Shown here one piece after another: positions 1 to 8,485 of a DNA stretch of 62,883 nt (position 1 is the first letter of the stretch; every line of letters begins with the position of its first letter). Under the pieces are notes generated by a model. It made no database searches. It was not told where the DNA came from and saw nothing but the letters and a program-made list of their open reading frames with translations. Origin of the DNA: an uncultured Collinsella sp. (GTDB lineage: Bacteria; Actinomycetota; Coriobacteriia; Coriobacteriales; Coriobacteriaceae). The stretch lies in NCBI GenBank assembly GCA_900546105.1, contig URBP01000001.1, positions 1 through 62,883 on the forward strand, given 5' to 3'. The translations under genes were made by a program, and so were the position numbers.

Positions 1-5
1 GAGCC

Positions 6-28
6 GGAGAGCACTTAATGTGCTCTCC
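6..28. repeat. Hairpin at the window edge
   Basis: Nine-base arms GGAGAGCAC and GTGCTCTCC enclose a TTAAT loop. It lies past the 3' end of the LTA-synthase-like gene and has no T-run, so terminator activity is uncertain. The other 75 bases up to the gene show nothing recognisable. Confidence 0.5.
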
Positions 29-103
29 GTGCGAGCAGGACTGTCCGAGCAGGGAACCTTACATTCCGCGCCGCCGGGCAGACGAACCAGTTAAGACGCG
101 CCG

Positions 104-2404
104 CTACTTGATCTTGGTTGTACCCGGCGCCAGGTTGGGGTCGGTCTCGTTGGCCTCGGTCTGGAAATGCTCGGTGTAGACGTTCTTGCCGTCGCGGAAC
201 ATCTCGTAATACTGCATCTTGGCGTAATCCTCGCGCGCCTTGGTGGCGGCTGCTGCGGCGGCGTCGTCACCGGTGACGTTGGAGGAGAGTGCCCAGCGCA
301 GGCTGGCGTCCTCGTAGCCCACCGAGTTGATGGCGGGCAGCGACTCGCGCAGCGTCATATGCGCCTTCTGGTAGTCGGTCAGCGGTGCGCCGATCAGCTG
401 CATGAGCTGGGTGGACAGGTAGTTGGTGGACAGGTCGTCGACCTCGCTCGTCTGGTCGCAGCCGGCAACGTCGTAGTTGGCCCAGATGATGTAGTCGGTC
501 TGCCACAAACGCTCCTGGTGGGTGGCGTCGTCCTCGCCGGTAAACCACTTGTCATTGAACTTGGACGGGAAGAACGGCTGGTGGTCGCCCCAGAACACCA
601 CGACTACCTTGCGGTCGAGCTTGCTCAGGGCGTTGAGGAAGTAGCGCAGCGCCTGGTCGGACTGTTCGATGCACGAGACATATTCATCGACATCGGAGAG
701 CGTGCCGTCCTCGACGGTCTTGGCGTCCAGGTCGGTCGTGTCGATGTTCAGGTGCATCTGCTTGTCGACCGGCAGCAGACCCGTATCGTAGCCCGAGTGG
801 TTCTGCATGGTCACGTCGAAGATAAACTGCGGGTCGGCGTTCTGGTCGAGCAGCTCAAGAATCTTGTCGTAGGTAGCCTGGTCGGTCACCATGCCGCGCA
901 GGGTGTCGGCTCCCTGGAAGTCGTTGATGGACAGGAACTGGTCAAAGCCAAAGTCCTTGTAGACGTTCTCGCGGTTCCAGTTGGTTGCGTGGTTGGGGTG
1001 CATGGCCGTGGTGGAATAGCCGAGCGATTTGAACTGCTCTGCCAGGTTCCCGGTCGTCTCCATGTTGTAGATGGTGTAGGGGTACACGCCCGAGCCCAGG
1101 TTGGCCATGGAGTTGCCGGTCATAAACTCAAACTCGGTATTGGCCGTGCCGCCGCCGTAGGCGCTCACGTAGAGCTTGCCGCGGCTGAGGCAGTTGGACA
1201 GGCTCTTAAAGTACTGCGGGCCCTCGTAGCCGGCGCGCATGTTCTGGTAGATGGACAGGTCCGAGAAGGTCTCGTTCATGATGGCGATGACCGTGGGCTT
1301 CTCGCTGTCGAATTGCTCCTTTGCGGCGGTGCGCTCGTCGCTCTTGGCGGCGTCGGACTTGTCGTAGGCCTTGGCGTATTTTTTGAGCGTGGCCTTGGCG
1401 TCATCGACAGAATAGTCGGCGGGTTTGGGCGGCTTGATGGACTGCGCTGCACTAATAAAGGCAGGCAGATAGCCCTCGCGCCAGTAGCTCTCGAGTGGGC
1501 GCCAGGTGTAGACGGTGATGCCGAGGGTGTTGTAGTAGTCGATGAGCGTGACATGCGCGGTCACGCCGCCCAGGCACAGCACCGCTACGAGCAGGTTGGT
1601 GAGCAGCATGCGCTTGGCGTTGGCGGCACCCTTCTGACGGTGCGGTGCCACCAGGCCGGCGTACTCGCACAGCAGCATGGCGATGGCGGTAAAGCCCATG
1701 GACAGCACGCAGAACAGCGAGATCGAGAAGGTGTAGCCGTTGCCGGCGACCGCGGCGGCGGTGGAGATGGCCGAAAGGTCGCCCGGCTGGATCGGCATGG
1801 ATTTAAACGTGATGACGAAGAACTCGGCAATGCCCAGGACAAAGAGGGCAAAGGCCAGGACCGCGGGAGCTGCGCCGTGGCGCTGGAATAGGAAGAACAA
1901 GCCGGTCATGAGCACGGTGATGATGGCCCACTCGAGCAGGATGCACAGGGGGTAGACCCAGGTAAAGTCGTGGTTGGACGAGACTTCCATTCCCAGCAGC
2001 GCAAAGACGCCGGCGAGCAGCAGGCACAAGACGGCGGCGACGAGCGGTTTGCCCACAAAGGCGCCGCGCAGGCGGGCGAGCTTGCCGGTGGGGGTGGGGG
2101 CGTCGGGCGCGGCGAACGCAAAGACGCGCGGGGCGATGCGGTCGCGGGCGATGCTGGCCCAAGCGCAGCCGGTGAGGATGGCATTGGTCAGGATGAGCAT
2201 CACAAAGGCGAGCGGCTCGTTTTGAGCGACGAGGCCCACGGCGCCCCAAATAGTCAAAAAGACCTGGAACAGGCCGAAGACGACGCTCCACCCAAGAGCG
2301 CTTTTGGCAACGGTGCCCGACTGAGCGCGAATGGCCTTGGCCTCGCGCAAGACAAGGTAGACGGTCGCCGCAAGACCGACGAGCGAGATGGCGGCAGCGA
2401 ACAT
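104..2404 (-). CDS. LTA synthase family sulfatase / phosphoglycerol transferase
   Basis: This is a membrane enzyme of the LtaS/alkaline-phosphatase superfamily, about 766 residues. The first 300 residues hold several hydrophobic membrane segments, and an extracellular sulfatase domain follows from about residue 365. Visible active-site signatures are MNETFSDL (metal-binding Glu near 378), GGGTANTEF (probable nucleophile Thr near 420), QNHSGYD and FWGDHQPFF near the C-terminal third. By family knowledge such enzymes transfer glycerol-phosphate from phosphatidylglycerol to cell-surface polymers. The ATG at 2404 is preferred because GAGGAG lies seven bases upstream; an in-frame GTG five codons earlier would place that ribosome site inside the coding region. 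The gene stands alone and is divergent from the nitroreductase. The exact polymer made is unknown. Confidence 0.85.
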   Translation of the reverse strand: MFAAAISLVGLAATVYLVLREAKAIRAQSGTVAKSALGWSVVFGLFQVFLTIWGAVGLVAQNEPLAFVMLILTNAILTGCAWASIARDRIAPRVFAFAAPDAPTPTGKLARLRGAFVGKPLVAAVLCLLLAGVFALLGMEVSSNHDFTWVYPLCILLEWAIITVLMTGLFFLFQRHGAAPAVLAFALFVLGIAEFFVITFKSMPIQPGDLSAISTAAAVAGNGYTFSISLFCVLSMGFTAIAMLLCEYAGLVAPHRQKGAANAKRMLLTNLLVAVLCLGGVTAHVTLIDYYNTLGITVYTWRPLESYWREGYLPAFISAAQSIKPPKPADYSVDDAKATLKKYAKAYDKSDAAKSDERTAAKEQFDSEKPTVIAIMNETFSDLSIYQNMRAGYEGPQYFKSLSNCLSRGKLYVSAYGGGTANTEFEFMTGNSMANLGSGVYPYTIYNMETTGNLAEQFKSLGYSTTAMHPNHATNWNRENVYKDFGFDQFLSINDFQGADTLRGMVTDQATYDKILELLDQNADPQFIFDVTMQNHSGYDTGLLPVDKQMHLNIDTTDLDAKTVEDGTLSDVDEYVSCIEQSDQALRYFLNALSKLDRKVVVVFWGDHQPFFPSKFNDKWFTGEDDATHQERLWQTDYIIWANYDVAGCDQTSEVDDLSTNYLSTQLMQLIGAPLTDYQKAHMTLRESLPAINSVGYEDASLRWALSSNVTGDDAAAAAATKAREDYAKMQYYEMFRDGKNVYTEHFQTEANETDPNLAPGTTKIK

Positions 2405-2618
2405 GCTGAGACTCCTCACAAACTTAAAACCTACGAAAGCGGGGGTTTACCCGATTGTTACTTAAATATGCGCTGCATTTGCGGACTGCGCACAACAACC
2501 AGCCATATTAACGCGCACGTGTGGCGGTGTGGCGCAATGTAGTGGCGACCTGCGCGATAATGGACGGGAATTACACGGAAACGTAAAGGCTTCTTAAAGA
2601 AATGGCGAGGATGAGGCG

Positions 2619-3488
2619 ATGAACGAGCAGGTTTGCAAGGCGGACATGGGCGGCGATGGAGCGGCGGTCGATACGTACGGCTATCCGGTCGAGACCACGG
2701 GCAACGCGGTGCTGGACACGTTGGAGCACCGTTCCTCCACGCGTGCCTTCGCGCGTGATGACGACGACCGCCCCGTGGCGGTGACCGACGAGCAGCGGGC
2801 GGCGATTTTGCATGCGGCGAGTCGTGCGCCGTCGGCAGGCGCCATGATGATGTATTCCATCGTGAGCATTCGCGAGCAGGCTACGCTGGATCGTCTGGCC
2901 GACCTGTGCGATCACCAGCCCATGATCGCCAAGGCGCCCTGGGCACTTATATTTGTGGTCGATTATGCCAAGTGGATCGATCTGTTTGAGCACGTGGGCT
3001 GCTTTGAGCCCGAGTTTGTCGAGCGCACGGGCAAGGCGCCCCGCCGCGCGCCGGGTTTGGGCGACTTTGCGATCGCGGCCCAGGATGCCGTGATCGCCGC
3101 GCAAAACGCCGTGGTTGCCGCCGAGGCCCTGGGGCTGGGGAGCTGCTACATCGGTGATATCGTCGAGAATGCCGAGGAAGTCGCCGAGCTGCTCGATCTG
3201 CCGCCCTATACCATGCCGCTGTCGATGCTCATCATCGGCACGCCCCGTAAGGAGCGCCCGGCAATCGCGCACCCCGTGGTGAACCTGGTGCACGAGGAGC
3301 GCTACTGCCGCGCCGGCGCCACGACCATGGACGCGCAGGTGGCCGAGATGGACGCGATGTTCCGTCCGCATGCCCGCGAGGTAGGCGAGCGCGTGGTGGA
3401 TATCTACACCCGCAAGCACACGAGCCCCTTTATGGCCGAGATGAGCCGTTCCATGGAGTGGTGGTTCAAAAACTGGCTCGGCAAGTAA
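2619..3488 (+). CDS. Nitroreductase family protein
   Basis: A 289-residue protein of the FMN-dependent nitroreductase fold. The N-terminal signature HRSSTRAF (phosphate contact of FMN) is followed by SRAPSAGAMM, and a GLGSCYIGDI segment typical of the second half of the fold lies near residue 170. The last 50 residues form an extra helical tail. Such enzymes reduce quinones, nitroaromatics or flavins with NAD(P)H in the cytosol, and the substrate cannot be read here. A GAGG-type ribosome site precedes the ATG. The gene is followed by a 31-nt palindrome and then kup, and appears monocistronic. Confidence 0.85.
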   Translation: MNEQVCKADMGGDGAAVDTYGYPVETTGNAVLDTLEHRSSTRAFARDDDDRPVAVTDEQRAAILHAASRAPSAGAMMMYSIVSIREQATLDRLADLCDHQPMIAKAPWALIFVVDYAKWIDLFEHVGCFEPEFVERTGKAPRRAPGLGDFAIAAQDAVIAAQNAVVAAEALGLGSCYIGDIVENAEEVAELLDLPPYTMPLSMLIIGTPRKERPAIAHPVVNLVHEERYCRAGATTMDAQVAEMDAMFRPHAREVGERVVDIYTRKHTSPFMAEMSRSMEWWFKNWLGK

Positions 3489-3499
3489 CGAATGCGGTG

Positions 3500-3530
3500 A
3501 TGTGACAAAGGGACAGTCCCTTTGTCACAT
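3500..3530. repeat. 31-nt palindrome, CAAAGGGAC family (copy 1)
   Basis: A perfect 15-base inverted repeat around one central A, with arms beginning ATGTGACAAAGGGAC. It lies 12 bases after the nitroreductase stop. The same 31 bases recur exactly at 30092-30122, and variants with compensating arm changes occur at 51064, 56251 and 57716. It may act as a terminator, but identity between distant copies points to a dispersed repeat. Confidence 0.85.
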
Positions 3531-3593
3531 TCCATATCGCCGAGGTGGCCTAAAGGCCGTATAAATGTTTATTTAGCTGGGAAAACAGTGCCA

Positions 3594-3620
3594 TTCAAAC
3601 ATGGGCCGATTACCTATAAT
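3594..3620 (+). promoter_or_regulatory. Candidate kup promoter
   Basis: A perfect TATAAT -10 box (3615-3620) lies 35 bases before the kup start, with a weak TTCAAA 15 bases upstream of it. No c-di-AMP riboswitch-like leader is visible. Confidence 0.4.
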
Positions 3621-3655
3621 TCCTTCGAACATTAAAGTTGGGAGGAAACCGGCTT

Positions 3656-5683
3656 ATGGAACAAAAGGCCAAGGAGGCAGCCTCGCACGCTGCGATTCCT
3701 GTGAGCATCTCGGCGATGCTCGTCACGCTGGGCGTGGTGTACGGCGATATCGGCACCAGCCCCATGTATGTAACCAAGGCGCTCGTTGCCGGCAACGGCG
3801 GCATCGGAAGCGTCACGGAGGAGTTCGTGCTCGGCGCGCTCTCCCTTGTCGTGTGGACGGTCACGCTGCTGACCACCATCAAGTATGTGCTCATCTCGCT
3901 GCGCGCCGATAACCATGGTGAGGGCGGCATCTTTGCCCTGTACAGCCTGGTCAAGCGCTGCGGTAAGTGGCTTATCATCCCCGCCATGCTGGGTGGCGCC
4001 GCGCTGCTCGCCGACGGCATCCTGACGCCGGCCGTTACCGTTACCACGGCCATCGAGGGCCTGCGCACTATCCCGGCGGTCCATGCCGTGCTGGGCGATG
4101 ATCAGGGCCGCGTCGTTGCCATTACGCTCGCCATCATCATCGTGCTCTTCTTGGTGCAGCGCATCGGTACGGCCAAGATCGGTCACGCCTTTGGCCCCAT
4201 CATGACGCTGTGGTTCCTGTTCTTGGGCGGTACGGGTCTGTTCTTTGTCCTCCAGCACCCCGCCGTGCTGCTGTGCCTCAACCCGGTGCGCGGCATCGCC
4301 TTTTTGCTGAGCCCCAACAACCATGCGGGCATCATGATTCTGGGCAGCTGCTTCCTCGCCACCACCGGTGCCGAGGCGCTCTACTCCGACATGGGCCACG
4401 TCGGCCGCGGCAACATCTACGCTACCTGGCCGTTCGTTAAGTGCTGCCTGCTGCTTTCCTATATGGGCCAGGGCGCTTGGCTTATGAACAACGCTGCCAA
4501 CCCCGAGCTCATGGGCATTGCCGATCTCAACCCGTTCTACCAGATGCTCGCCCCGGGCCTGCGCCCGTTTGCCGTCGGCCTTTCCACCGTTGCGGCCATC
4601 ATTGCCTCGCAGGCGCTCATCACCGGCGCATTCTCGCTGGTGTCCGAGGCCAGCCGTCTGGACCTCATGCCGCACATGCAGGTCTTCTACCCTGCCGAGA
4701 CCAAGGGCCAGCTCTACATCCCCATGGTCAACAACGTCATGCTCGTGGGCTGCGTCATTGTGGTGCTGCTGTTCCAGAACTCGGCGCATATGGAAGCCGC
4801 CTACGGCCTTGCCATTACGCTGACTATGATGTGCACCACGCTGCTGCTCTTCTTCTACCTGCACGAGGAGCGCAAGCTCAAGGTCGCGCCGTGGATCTTC
4901 GCGGCCTTCTTCCTTTTGCTCGAAGGCTTCTTCTTCGTGAGCTCGCTCACCAAGTTCTTCCACGGCGGCTATTTCACCATCCTCATGGCCGCGCTCATCA
5001 TGGGTATCATGGTGTGCTGGTACAACGGTACGGCTGTTGAGCAGCGCCAGTTTACGCTGCTGCCGCTGCGCAGCTACCTGCCGCAGCTCAAGCGCCTGCG
5101 CGACGACGATCGCTACGAGCGCCTGAGCGACAACGTCGTGTACCTGACCAAGGACACCCATACCGACTACATCGACCGCGACATCGTCTACTCGATTCTG
5201 GACAAGCATCCCAAGCGCGCCCGCGCCTGGTGGTTTGTGAATGTCGAGACCATGGATGAACCGCACACCTTTGCCTATTCGGTCGAGACGTTCGGCACCG
5301 ACTACGTGTTCCGCGTGCATCTGTACCTGGGCTACAAGATCAACCAGCGCGTCAATGCCTACCTGCGCCAGGTCGTTCAGGACCTGGCTGCCACCGGCGA
5401 GCTGCCGGCGCAGACGCATGACTACTCGGTCTACAAGGATCCGGGTAACATCGGTACGTTCAAGTTCGTTCTGATCCGTAAGCTTCTGGCGCCCGAAAGC
5501 GATGTGGAGCCGAGCGAGCGTACGGCTATCACGCTCAAGTACATCATCCGCCGCGCCGCCGGCACGCCTGCACGCTGGTACGGCCTGGAGAACTCCAACG
5601 TGAGCTTTGAGTACGTGCCGCTGTTCACCAAGTTCAAGGCCGTGAACAAGATGCAACGCCTGGCCCCCAACGAGCGGCCGTAG
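3656..5683 (+). CDS. kup: KUP/HAK family potassium transporter
   Basis: A 675-residue potassium uptake permease. The family signature GVVYGDIGTSPMY lies near residue 25, followed by about a dozen hydrophobic membrane segments up to residue 455 and a soluble cytosolic C-terminal domain of about 200 residues. Such proteins import K+ with H+. The ATG at 3656 is chosen because GGAGG lies ten bases upstream; an in-frame TTG at 3638 would place that site inside the gene. Downstream are a small membrane protein and a KdpD/KdpE-like two-component pair on the same strand, which suggests a potassium-homeostasis block. No Kdp ATPase is present in the window. Confidence 0.95.
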   Translation: MEQKAKEAASHAAIPVSISAMLVTLGVVYGDIGTSPMYVTKALVAGNGGIGSVTEEFVLGALSLVVWTVTLLTTIKYVLISLRADNHGEGGIFALYSLVKRCGKWLIIPAMLGGAALLADGILTPAVTVTTAIEGLRTIPAVHAVLGDDQGRVVAITLAIIIVLFLVQRIGTAKIGHAFGPIMTLWFLFLGGTGLFFVLQHPAVLLCLNPVRGIAFLLSPNNHAGIMILGSCFLATTGAEALYSDMGHVGRGNIYATWPFVKCCLLLSYMGQGAWLMNNAANPELMGIADLNPFYQMLAPGLRPFAVGLSTVAAIIASQALITGAFSLVSEASRLDLMPHMQVFYPAETKGQLYIPMVNNVMLVGCVIVVLLFQNSAHMEAAYGLAITLTMMCTTLLLFFYLHEERKLKVAPWIFAAFFLLLEGFFFVSSLTKFFHGGYFTILMAALIMGIMVCWYNGTAVEQRQFTLLPLRSYLPQLKRLRDDDRYERLSDNVVYLTKDTHTDYIDRDIVYSILDKHPKRARAWWFVNVETMDEPHTFAYSVETFGTDYVFRVHLYLGYKINQRVNAYLRQVVQDLAATGELPAQTHDYSVYKDPGNIGTFKFVLIRKLLAPESDVEPSERTAITLKYIIRRAAGTPARWYGLENSNVSFEYVPLFTKFKAVNKMQRLAPNERP

Positions 5684-5744
5684 GCGCCGACAGGTTGCAC
5701 GGAGTTGGTTTTCGATGGACAAGATTGAGACCGGGGAGGCAAAC

Positions 5745-5939
5745 ATGGATGCAAAGATGCTTGATGGCCGCGAGGTGATTGCCGAGCTGGTACGTGAGGC
5801 ACGCGCTGACGCCGCCGAAGATCGGTTTTTGACGAACCGTGCCAACATGGACATGGCCGACCGCGTGATCTCGATCGTGGTGACGCTGCTTGTCGCGGCG
5901 TGCGTTTGCGCGCTGCTCGCGCACGTGCTGTTTGTCTAG
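5745..5939 (+). CDS. Small single-pass membrane protein
   Basis: A 64-residue protein of unknown function. Residues 1-40 are polar and charged, and residues 42-63 form one hydrophobic helix that ends the protein. The ATG at 5745 has GGGGAGG five bases upstream, much better than the upstream ATG at 5715, which would add ten residues. It lies between kup and the KdpD-like kinase, so it might modulate either one. The small Kdp subunit KdpF was considered, but there is no kdpA/B/C nearby and no sequence match that I can recognise. Confidence 0.65.
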   Translation: MDAKMLDGREVIAELVREARADAAEDRFLTNRANMDMADRVISIVVTLLVAACVCALLAHVLFV

Positions 5940-5984
5940 CGACCGCCGGTTGCAAAGGCTATACACTTGGAACCACCACAAGGG

Positions 5985-6024
5985 AAACCACCACAAAGGT
6001 GCCTGTCCCTTTGTGGTGGTTTTT
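5985..6024 (+). terminator. Hairpin with T-run before the kinase gene
   Basis: Arms AACCACCACAAAGG and CCTTTGTGGTGGTT enclose a short loop and end in TTTTTG, as in an intrinsic terminator. A partial arm copy (AACCACCACAAGGG) lies just upstream. The inner part, CAAAGGTGCCTGTCCCTTTG, is a variant of the 31-nt CAAAGGGAC palindrome family. Confidence 0.7.
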
Positions 6025-6047
6025 GTTTTTGAGAGGGGCGGGGGCTG

Positions 6048-7673
6048 ATGGACGTCCGTACGGACGGCGATATTGCCGATAGCTTTTGGTGGCGGCGCAC
6101 AACGCTGACGCGCCGCACTCCTCTGTATGACGCCTGCGTATCGGTGGGACTGCTGGTCGCGGCGACGATTGTGGGCGCGCTGCTCGACCATCCGGGTCTC
6201 GCGCCGAGCATCATGATCGTCTATGTGTTCGCCGTTCAGCTGTGCGCATTCTTTACCTGGAGTCGCCTGTATTGCTTGCTGAGCTCGGCTGCTGCTGTGG
6301 CACTCTACAACTTCTTGTTTGTCGGCCCGCGCTACTCGCTGTCGTTTATCGACCGCGTCTATCCCGGCATGTTCTTCATCATGTTCGTGGTCTCGCTTGT
6401 GTCGAGCTCGATTGCGTTGGCCCTGCGCCGTGCCTTGGCACAGGCTGCCGCCAGCGACCGCCGCACGCATATGGTGCTCGAGACCAACCGCATGCTGCAG
6501 CGGTGCGCCGATCAGCAGCAGATTGTCCATGCCATGGCAACGCAGCTGGCGCGTCTTTCGGGCTGTCCGGTCGTGTGGTACAGCGCCGACGCCGAGGGCG
6601 ATGACCTGCTGCCGCGTGCGACATACACGGCCGTGGGCGATGCCGCGCCGGTGCATGAACTGGCGCCGCAGATGCCGCCGCGGCTCTCGGCGTCCGCCTA
6701 TGTGGGAACGCCGCTCGATGCCACCTATGGCGGCTCGGCGTTTTATGGCATCTACCTGACGGTTCGCACGGGCGACGGCTTCGTCCGTTCGGGCGACCCC
6801 GCCTCGGTGGTGGGCGTGCTGGCTATCGTTGCCGAGCCCGACGTGCTGACGCATGAGGAGCGGACGCTTGCCGATGCCATCGTGAGCGAAGGCGAGCTGG
6901 CGCTCGACCGCGCCCGCGCCATGGAGGCCCGCGAGGAGGCGGCGGTGCTCGCCAAAAACGAACAGCTGCGCGCCAACCTGCTGCGCTCCATCTCGCACGA
7001 TCTACGCACACCGCTTACCAGTATTTCGGGTAATGCCGACGTGCTGCTCGACCAGGGCTCGACCGGCACCGCCGTGCTCGATGCCCAGACGCGCCGCGGC
7101 CTGCTTCTATCCATTCGCTCGGATGCGCTGTGGCTCAACGCCACCGTCGAGAATCTGCTCGCCATCACCAAGCTCGAGGGCGGCGGCATGCGTCTGTCGA
7201 CTACGCTCGAGCTCATGGACGATATCGTCGAGGAGGCGCTGCGCCACGTGAACCCTGCCGTGCGCGAGCACGACCTTAAGGTGGTGGCGTGCGATGAGCC
7301 GGCGCTCGTCAACGTCGATGCACGCCTGATGGTGCAGCTGGTGGTCAATCTGGTGAACAACGCCATCACCTATACGCCCGCGGGCTCGCATATCATGATT
7401 TCGATTAGCGTCGACGATGGACGCGTGGCGTGCTCGGTGGCCGATGATGGTCCGGGCATCGCGCCCGAGGATCGCGAGCGGATCTTCGAGTCGTTCTATA
7501 CCGCCAACCATGGTCTGGCCGACAGCCACCGCAGCGTTGGCCTGGGTCTTTCGCTCTGCCGTTCCATTGCGTTGGCACATGGCGGTAGCATAGAGGTTGC
7601 CGCGGCGGACCCGCACGGTTCGGTCTTTACGATTGAACTTCCCGCCGCCGACGTTTCGTTTGATAAGGAGTAG
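6048..7673 (+). CDS. KdpD-like sensor histidine kinase (lacks N-terminal KdpD domain)
   Basis: A 541-residue kinase. Four membrane segments of the DUF4118 type lie within residues 28-125, a GAF-like region spans about 150-290, and a HisKA helix carries SISHDLRTPL (phosphorylated His near 317). The HATPase domain shows LVNNAITYTP, DDGPGIAPED and GLGLSLCRSIALAHGG. Full-length KdpD adds about 370 N-terminal residues (KdpD/USP domains), and these are absent. It probably senses K+ or turgor and phosphorylates the response regulator encoded four bases downstream. GGGGCGGGGG precedes the ATG. The neighbour kup is the obvious candidate target, although a kdpFABC operon elsewhere is equally possible. 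Confidence 0.88.
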   Translation: MDVRTDGDIADSFWWRRTTLTRRTPLYDACVSVGLLVAATIVGALLDHPGLAPSIMIVYVFAVQLCAFFTWSRLYCLLSSAAAVALYNFLFVGPRYSLSFIDRVYPGMFFIMFVVSLVSSSIALALRRALAQAAASDRRTHMVLETNRMLQRCADQQQIVHAMATQLARLSGCPVVWYSADAEGDDLLPRATYTAVGDAAPVHELAPQMPPRLSASAYVGTPLDATYGGSAFYGIYLTVRTGDGFVRSGDPASVVGVLAIVAEPDVLTHEERTLADAIVSEGELALDRARAMEAREEAAVLAKNEQLRANLLRSISHDLRTPLTSISGNADVLLDQGSTGTAVLDAQTRRGLLLSIRSDALWLNATVENLLAITKLEGGGMRLSTTLELMDDIVEEALRHVNPAVREHDLKVVACDEPALVNVDARLMVQLVVNLVNNAITYTPAGSHIMISISVDDGRVACSVADDGPGIAPEDRERIFESFYTANHGLADSHRSVGLGLSLCRSIALAHGGSIEVAAADPHGSVFTIELPAADVSFDKE

Positions 7674-7677
7674 CGCC

Positions 7678-8391
7678 GTGCCGAACTCTGCCGTAAAACC
7701 GCTCATCTTGGTCGTTGAGGACGATCCCGCCGTCCGCAACCTTATCGTTGCCGCGCTCGAGGCGCACGGCTTGCGTCATATGGCCGTTGAGACTGCCCAT
7801 GCCGCCATCGCCGCCGCCTCATCGCAGGCACCGAGCATTGTGCTGCTCGATCTGGGCCTGCCCGATATGGACGGCGTCAAGGTGGTGGAGTCGGTGCGCG
7901 CATGGTCGGGCATGCCGATTATCGTGGTCTCGGCGCGCAGCGAGGATGCGGACAAGATCCGCGCACTCGATGCCGGCGCCGATGACTACCTGACTAAGCC
8001 GTTTTCGGTCGAGGAGCTGCTCGCGCGCATTCGCACGACGCTCAGGCGCCTTTCGTATGCGCAGACGGGCGGCGTTGTCTCCGAGGGCTCGTTCGATACC
8101 GGTGAGCTGCATATCGATTTTGATGCCGGCATCGCCACGATGGATGGCGAGGAACTGCATCTGACGCCGATCGAGTATAAGCTCCTGTGCCTGCTGGCAC
8201 GCAACGCCGACAAGGTGCTCACGCACCAGTTTATTTTGCACGAGATTTGGGGCACGGCGACCAAGAGCGACCTGGCGAGCCTGCGCGTCTTTATGGGCAC
8301 GCTGCGCAAGAAGATCGAGTCCGACCCCGCGCATCCGCGCTATATCCAGACGCATGTGGGTATCGGCTATCGCCTAGTCACCCAAGGCTAG
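7678..8391 (+). CDS. KdpE-like OmpR-family response regulator
   Basis: A 237-residue DNA-binding regulator. The receiver domain (1-120) shows VVEDDPAVR, the phospho-acceptor Asp in LLDLGLPDMDG, and VSARSEDADK, with the conserved Lys in DDYLTKPF. The C-terminal winged helix (about 135-235) includes LTPIEYKLLCLLARN and THVGIGYRL. GTG at 7678 is chosen because AAGGAG lies seven bases upstream; a longer reading would start inside the kinase gene. It is translationally coupled to the kinase and is probably autoregulated with it. Confidence 0.9.
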   Translation: MPNSAVKPLILVVEDDPAVRNLIVAALEAHGLRHMAVETAHAAIAAASSQAPSIVLLDLGLPDMDGVKVVESVRAWSGMPIIVVSARSEDADKIRALDAGADDYLTKPFSVEELLARIRTTLRRLSYAQTGGVVSEGSFDTGELHIDFDAGIATMDGEELHLTPIEYKLLCLLARNADKVLTHQFILHEIWGTATKSDLASLRVFMGTLRKKIESDPAHPRYIQTHVGIGYRLVTQG

Positions 8392-8416
8392 ATAGCCAAC
8401 CACCATCCCAATATGA

Positions 8417-8481
8417 GTTGCGGTGAAATACGGTCTAAATTTGCCTAATTCCAGGCAAAACAGTCCGTATTCCACCGCAAC
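8417..8481. repeat. Nested palindrome between convergent genes
   Basis: Outer 17-base arms (8417-8433 and 8465-8481, GTTGCGGTG...) differ by one pair, and an inner hairpin TTGCCT/AGGCAA sits off-centre. It fills the gap between the kdpE-like and rlmKL stop codons. The same outer-stem plus inner-hairpin design recurs with unrelated sequence at 39846 and 51097. Confidence 0.8.
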
Positions 8482-8485
8482 TTTG

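Noticed and set aside
167..1891. 574-codon frame antisense to the LTA-synthase-like gene
   Set aside because: Val/Gly/His-rich shadow frame; the opposite strand has clear catalytic motifs.
3500..3530. CAAAGGGAC palindrome as a simple rho-independent terminator
   Set aside because: It has no T-run here, and the exact copy inside an operon at 30092 makes a pure terminator role unlikely.
3531..3655. c-di-AMP (ydaO) riboswitch upstream of kup
   Set aside because: The leader after the TATAAT box is only about 30 bases and lacks the riboswitch core.
3632..5854. 740-codon open frame antisense to kup
   Set aside because: It is a GC-bias shadow of a strong kup gene: no ribosome site, and composition rich in Arg, His and Gln without domains.
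5745..5939. KdpF
   Set aside because: KdpF is about 30 residues and lies with kdpABC, which are absent here; this protein has a long polar N-terminus.
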